A DNA stretch of 10,897 bases from Actinomycetes bacterium (GTDB lineage Bacteria > Actinomycetota > Acidimicrobiia > Acidimicrobiales > Palsa-688), in the NCBI GenBank assembly GCA_021808665.1, contig JAKBBA010000103.1, positions 1-10,897 of the forward strand, written 5' to 3'. The notes beneath the pieces are model-generated. The model searched no databases. It worked only from the letters and a program-made list of their open reading frames with translations, and was not told the origin of the DNA. Of this stretch, positions 8,165-10,897 are shown in pieces (position 1 is the first letter of the stretch; each line of letters starts with the position of its first letter). The position numbers and the translations under genes are program-made.

Positions 8165-8653
8165 TCACGTCGCCGTCGTCACCCGCTGGGTCGACTGGCA
8201 AGTAGGGCAGAGCCCCCAGTAGGTGACTTCTGCTTCGTCGAGGACGAAACCGTGGGTCTGCGAGGGAGTGAGGCACGGCCGGTATCCGACCGAGCAGTCG
8301 ACGTCTTGGACTGAGCCGCAGTGCCGGCAAACGACGTGGTGGTGGTTGTCGGCCACCCTCAGCTCGTACAAGGCGACGCTTCCGGCCGGCTCGACCCGCC
8401 GCGCTATCCCGGCCTCGACGAAGGCGGACAGCACGTTGTAGACCGCTTGGGGAGATACCGACCCAAGCTCGCTTCTAAGTGCAGCGATCACGGTCTCCGT
8501 TTCAGAGTGAGGATGGCTGGCCAACGCTGCCATCACCGCAAGGCGCGTTGCGGTCACCCGCAGGCCGGCGTCACGGAGGCGCTGGATGTACGCCTTCTTG
8601 GTGTCTTTAGGTGCCAGGTCCTTCGTGATCGTTGCGTCCACAGGCACTCCCAT
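8165..8653 (-). CDS. furA: Fur-family transcriptional regulator (FurA/PerR-like)
   Basis: This 162-residue Fur-family repressor has an N-terminal winged helix (about 20-95, recognition region SVSPQAVYNVLSAFVEAG at 65-82) and a C-terminal metal/dimerisation domain. That domain has the NHHHVVCRHCG segment (103-113) with His104-106, Cys109 and Cys112, and CPTC near the end (Cys149, Cys152), giving a structural Zn(Cys)4 site. His134 and nearby acidic residues fit the regulatory metal site. Position directly upstream of katG matches the actinobacterial furA-katG pair, in which FurA represses both genes until peroxide or metal change releases it. The start is ATG at the complement of 8651-8653, no Shine-Dalgarno precedes it, and the -10 box ends seven bases upstream, implying a leaderless mRNA. 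Iron-type Fur cannot be excluded, but linkage to katG favours the FurA/PerR role. Confidence 0.92.
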   Translation of the reverse strand: MGVPVDATITKDLAPKDTKKAYIQRLRDAGLRVTATRLAVMAALASHPHSETETVIAALRSELGSVSPQAVYNVLSAFVEAGIARRVEPAGSVALYELRVADNHHHVVCRHCGSVQDVDCSVGYRPCLTPSQTHGFVLDEAEVTYWGLCPTCQSTQRVTTAT

Positions 8654-8660
8654 GAAGGGA

Positions 8661-8690
8661 AGTATAGAACTATTCGCTGTATGGAGTCAA
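8661..8690 (-). promoter_or_regulatory. Promoter of furA-katG
   Basis: On the minus strand TTGACT (complement of 8685-8690) and TATACT (complement of 8661-8666) are separated by 18 bp, close to the housekeeping sigma-70/SigA consensus. The start of transcription would fall at or beside the furA ATG (8651-8653), giving a leaderless message. This is the best promoter in the window. Confidence 0.8.
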
Positions 8691-8695
8691 TACAG
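8677..8695. promoter_or_regulatory. Fur/PerR-like operator overlapping the furA -35 box
   Basis: A 19-bp palindrome has the 9-1-9 layout of Fur-family boxes: CTGTATGGA, a central G, TCAATACAG. Eight of nine arm positions are symmetric, and six outer bases (CTGTAT/ATACAG) match perfectly. It covers the -35 hexamer, so a bound repressor would block polymerase; the expected ligand is the FurA encoded just downstream. A smaller repeat, ATAG-AA-CTAT (8664-8673), overlaps the -10 and could be a secondary site. Confidence 0.7.
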
Positions 8696-8742
8696 TTTTA
8701 TGGCCCTGGTTGCTTCCTTGACGTCCAGTGGAGCACCGCCGG

Positions 8743-9168
8743 CTAGGAAGCCTCTCGTGCAGGCCCCCCAGCGGGAGGCTCTGCCGGCGCCCTGCGCATA
8801 GGCGCCAACCTCGCCGAGTAGATCGACCGGGTTTCCAACTTTCGCGAGACGACCGTTGCCCCGACAGAAGCGAGCAATATGGGAACGGTTACCGGAGCGG
8901 CACCGGTCAACTCGACCGTCATGGCGATACCCGTCGCGGAGGCTTCGATTGCCGCTGTGAGAAGAGCAGCGGCTCCTACGACAGCGTAACCTGCGAACGC
9001 CAGGCCCATTGCCGGCCCGAGGATCACGGCGAACAGAGCACCGGCGAACGGGACGTTGTAGACGGCTGCTAGTCCCGCCCCAGTGCCGCAAGCGATGAGA
9101 ACGCGCCGCTGCTCCGCCGGTAACGAGAAAAGCTGGCCTGCTCCGTCCCGCGGGGGTCCCGAGCTCAT
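8743..9168 (-). pseudogene. Internally deleted ClC chloride channel/antiporter remnant
   Basis: The frame from ATG (complement of 9166-9168) encodes 141 residues. Residues 18-48 (PAEQRRVLIACGTGAGLAAVYNVPFAGALFAV, in two parts) match the middle of ClC proteins at the conserved AA-YNVP-GALFA segment. Residues about 60-120 (VVGAAALLTAAIEA, MTVELTG, VVSRKLETRSIYSARL) match the C-terminal helices and end. The 400-plus-residue family requires an N-terminal portion and a middle portion, absent here, and the glutamate after GALFA is missing. SSGPPRDGAGQL may be a decayed copy of the gating GREGP region. The two blocks are joined in frame near residues 48-60. The ATG overlaps the stop of the yihY-family gene as ATGA, so it may still be translated. 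Ion transport seems unlikely. A larger frame opens at 9207 but only by overlapping yihY. Confidence 0.75.
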
Positions 9169-10172
9169 TCGGCGAGGGCCTGCGCTGCGGCAGTGCCCGC
9201 TCGCCACGGTGAGTCGGGGCGGCGCAACTCGCAGTTCAGCTCAGCTCCGATGAGGACGATCGTGGAGGACACGAACAACCACAAAAGCAGCACTGCCACT
9301 CCTGCCGCCGAGCCGTAGGTCTTGGACTCGTGGGCGAAGTTGTCCAAGTAGAACGAGAAGCCGGCTGACGTGGCAAACCAACCTATGGTCGCGAGGAGGC
9401 TTCCAGGGTCGAGGAGGCGCCACCGATCCGGCTTTCTGGCCGGGCCCATGTTGTAGTAGATCGACAGGAGGAGCATCACTACGGCGAGCGCAGCCAACCA
9501 GCGTAGACCGCTCCACAAGGTGGCGAAGAGTCCTCCAGCTACAGGAACCGAAGCCTCGAGGAGGTGTCCTACAGGCACGCCGAGGACAACCAGGGTGAAG
9601 CCGATGCCGCCGAGCAGGACGCTCACCGCCAGAAGGGGTACTGCCATAACTCTCCGACCGATGAAGCCTCGGTCGTGGTCGACTTCGCTTGCGACGTCCA
9701 AGCCCACCTGCAGCGATGCCATCGCTTCTAGGCCACTCCAGATGGCTACTACTGCGCCCACGACGAGTTCTATAGACCCGGTCCTAGCGGAAACCGGCTG
9801 GCGGAGAGCCTGGTCTATGACCGTGGCAGCTTGCGATGGCAGGATCACATTGACGTCGTGGATCACGTTCGTCAGCGTCGCTGCTGGTAGGCCGACGATG
9901 TGCATCAGCCCTACCAGGGCGATGGTGGCCGGGAAGATGGCAAGGAAGAGGTGGAATGCAAGGCTTGCAGCCTGCGAAGTGATCCTGTCCCGTGACGCTT
10001 CGAGCACGGTCCGACGTGCCAGGCTCAGGCACTCCCTGCAAGCCCTTCGAGGTCCCCAGGAGTCAAAACGCCTATATCCCGGGAATCGACTTTGGGTGTT
10101 ATCAGCTGTTTTCGCTCGTGTCTGACCCGGCAGCACGACTGCCCTAGCAGGTCCGTCGAAGCAGGGTTGCAC
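9165..10172 (-). CDS. YihY/BrkB-family inner membrane protein
   Basis: This is an integral membrane protein of the YihY/virulence factor BrkB family (UPF0761), whose biochemical role is not settled; E. coli YihY is not RNase BN despite old naming. The 335-residue frame from GTG 10172 has about six hydrophobic segments. Typical marks are AASLAFHLFLAIFPA (68-82), LLLSIYYNMGPARKPDRWRLLDPGSLLAT and, near the end, NFAHESKTYGSAAGVAVLLLW (in two parts) followed by STIVLIGAELNCEL. The first ~40 residues are poorly protein-like; family members usually begin about 20-25 residues before the first helix, so a later start is possible (GTG at complement of 10005-10007 looks somewhat too late). No ribosome binding site is evident at 10172. 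Its TGA overlaps the ATG of the ClC remnant. Confidence 0.88.
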   Translation of the reverse strand: MQPCFDGPARAVVLPGQTRAKTADNTQSRFPGYRRFDSWGPRRACRECLSLARRTVLEASRDRITSQAASLAFHLFLAIFPATIALVGLMHIVGLPAATLTNVIHDVNVILPSQAATVIDQALRQPVSARTGSIELVVGAVVAIWSGLEAMASLQVGLDVASEVDHDRGFIGRRVMAVPLLAVSVLLGGIGFTLVVLGVPVGHLLEASVPVAGGLFATLWSGLRWLAALAVVMLLLSIYYNMGPARKPDRWRLLDPGSLLATIGWFATSAGFSFYLDNFAHESKTYGSAAGVAVLLLWLFVSSTIVLIGAELNCELRRPDSPWRAGTAAAQALAE

Positions 10173-10455
10173 TTGGAGTGGCTAGCCCATCTTCTCCATC
10201 AATTGTCCCGAGTCGGCAGACTAACAGGACAGTTGCCGCAGCACGGTTGGGCACAGCGCTCGACACCATCCACCTGACCCTATCGCAGGGGCTACCAGAC
10301 CTGCCTTCGCGGTAGCGTCCGGCGTCGCGGCGGCTGACGTCTTCGGGAGCGCTCACGAGTTGACTCTCACCTCGAAAGAGGTTTGTGGGCTGGGTTATCT
10401 GGGTATCGTTCAGATGTGTTCGGTATTCGAAGCTTCCGAGGACGGAGGTGAAGGT
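10173..10455. other. Divergent intergenic region between the yihY-family gene and the lapA-like gene
   Basis: These 283 bp contain no convincing gene. Open frames exist on both strands but show no domain or hydrophobic pattern. Two small inverted repeats occur: AATTGTCC (10201-10208) with GGACAGTT (10227-10234), eight pairs including one wobble, and ACCTC-GAAA-GAGGT (10369-10382), a five-pair stem with a GNRA-type tetraloop. A TTGACT at 10360-10365 has no -10 at 16-19 bp. No tRNA or other RNA gene was recognised. Confidence 0.45.
10444..10448 (+). promoter_or_regulatory. Ribosome binding site deciding the lapA-like start
   Basis: GGAGG lies seven bases before GTG 10456. It selects this GTG over the in-frame upstream starts at 10360 and 10414, which have no comparable site. 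Confidence 0.75.
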
Positions 10456-10896
10456 GTGCGAGTAGGCGATCCGGATGAGACCGGGCAGGAGCAGTCGCTA
10501 CAGTTTCAGCCCGAGCACAACCAAACCGGGAAGTTGGGGAACACGGATGTCGCGGCGTTAGCGGTGGGCCCCGGCCTCGCGGTCGGCCGTGGTGCCTCGA
10601 TAAAGTCAGAGCCCAGCCGGAGTTCGAGATGGCGTCCGTTTCACACAGGTGTGATCTTCGGTGCGCTGGTCGCCGTAGCCGTCACCCTGCTCATAGTCCA
10701 AAACGGTCACTCGGTCAGGATCAACTGGGTGGCTTTCCATTTCGATGCCCCGGAGTGGATGGTCCTGTTCGTGACTGCTGCTGCCGGCGCGGTCGTGTGG
10801 GAACTGATACGGTTCGGCTTCCGCCGCCGGGGTGGCCGAAAGACGAAGTCCGACAAAATCGACGCCCCACCTAATCTTGGCGCGCCGCCCGTGTAG
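10456..10896 (+). CDS. LapA-domain (DUF1049) membrane protein
   Basis: From GTG 10456 the protein has 146 residues. The first ~60 are hydrophilic and look disordered. Then a LapA domain follows: a first helix (GVIFGALVAVAVTLLIV), QNGHSVRINWVAFHFDAP as the connecting segment with the characteristic QN-S-V pattern, and a second helix (WMVLFVTAAAGAVVWELI) ending in a strongly basic tail (RFGFRRRGGRK). In proteobacteria LapA is tied to lipopolysaccharide assembly; in actinobacteria the two-helix domain is common but its role is unknown, so the gene name is not transferred. The upstream frame to ATG 10360 looks non-coding. The gene is divergent from the yihY-family gene and ends one base before the window edge. 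Confidence 0.82.
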   Translation: MRVGDPDETGQEQSLQFQPEHNQTGKLGNTDVAALAVGPGLAVGRGASIKSEPSRSSRWRPFHTGVIFGALVAVAVTLLIVQNGHSVRINWVAFHFDAPEWMVLFVTAAAGAVVWELIRFGFRRRGGRKTKSDKIDAPPNLGAPPV

Positions 10897-10897
10897 C

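Noticed and set aside
9520..10125. Rightward 201-codon frame antisense to the yihY-family gene
   Set aside because: Thr/Arg/Ser-rich shadow of a membrane protein gene with clear family motifs on the other strand.
10144..10356. Leftward 70-codon frame upstream of the yihY-family gene
   Set aside because: It has no recognisable motif or ribosome binding site and overlaps the yihY-family start; considered chance.

Overview
This window looks like an actinobacterial chromosome segment, possibly a deep-branching class such as Acidimicrobiia. GC is moderately high, a fur (furA-like) gene directly precedes katG, and the ClC remnant and small membrane protein have actinobacterial-type sequences. The phylum is inferred from gene content only. 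No RNA genes, insertion sequences, CRISPR arrays or origins were seen.

Left part (1-5086): a nucleobase or small N-heterocycle block. The 5' part of an isopenicillin-N-synthase-type 2OG-Fe(II) oxygenase runs leftward off the edge. Divergent from it are a NitT/TauT/SsuB-type ABC ATPase and, abutting it, an unusual permease with two fused permease domains. Facing them is an adenine deaminase. No substrate-binding protein is present. A reasonable inference is uptake of a purine or pyrimidine-like compound followed by deamination and possibly oxidation; the substrate cannot be read from the sequence.

Middle (5087-8700): a divergent spacer with a small inverted repeat, a four-helix membrane protein of unknown function, a strong hairpin between convergent genes, then the leftward furA-katG pair. 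The furA promoter has clear -35 and -10 boxes. A 19-bp near-perfect palindrome (9-1-9) overlaps the -35, which suggests peroxide/metal-responsive autoregulation by FurA of itself and katG.

Right part (8743-10897): a leftward YihY/BrkB-family membrane protein overlaps by ATGA a 141-codon ORF that is an internally deleted ClC chloride-channel remnant. Divergent from these is a LapA-domain (DUF1049) membrane protein with a good ribosome binding site.

The most noteworthy points are the oxygenase/fused-permease/adenine-deaminase neighbourhood, the long apparently non-coding leader before the ATPase, the ClC remnant coupled to yihY, and the Fur-box-like operator.
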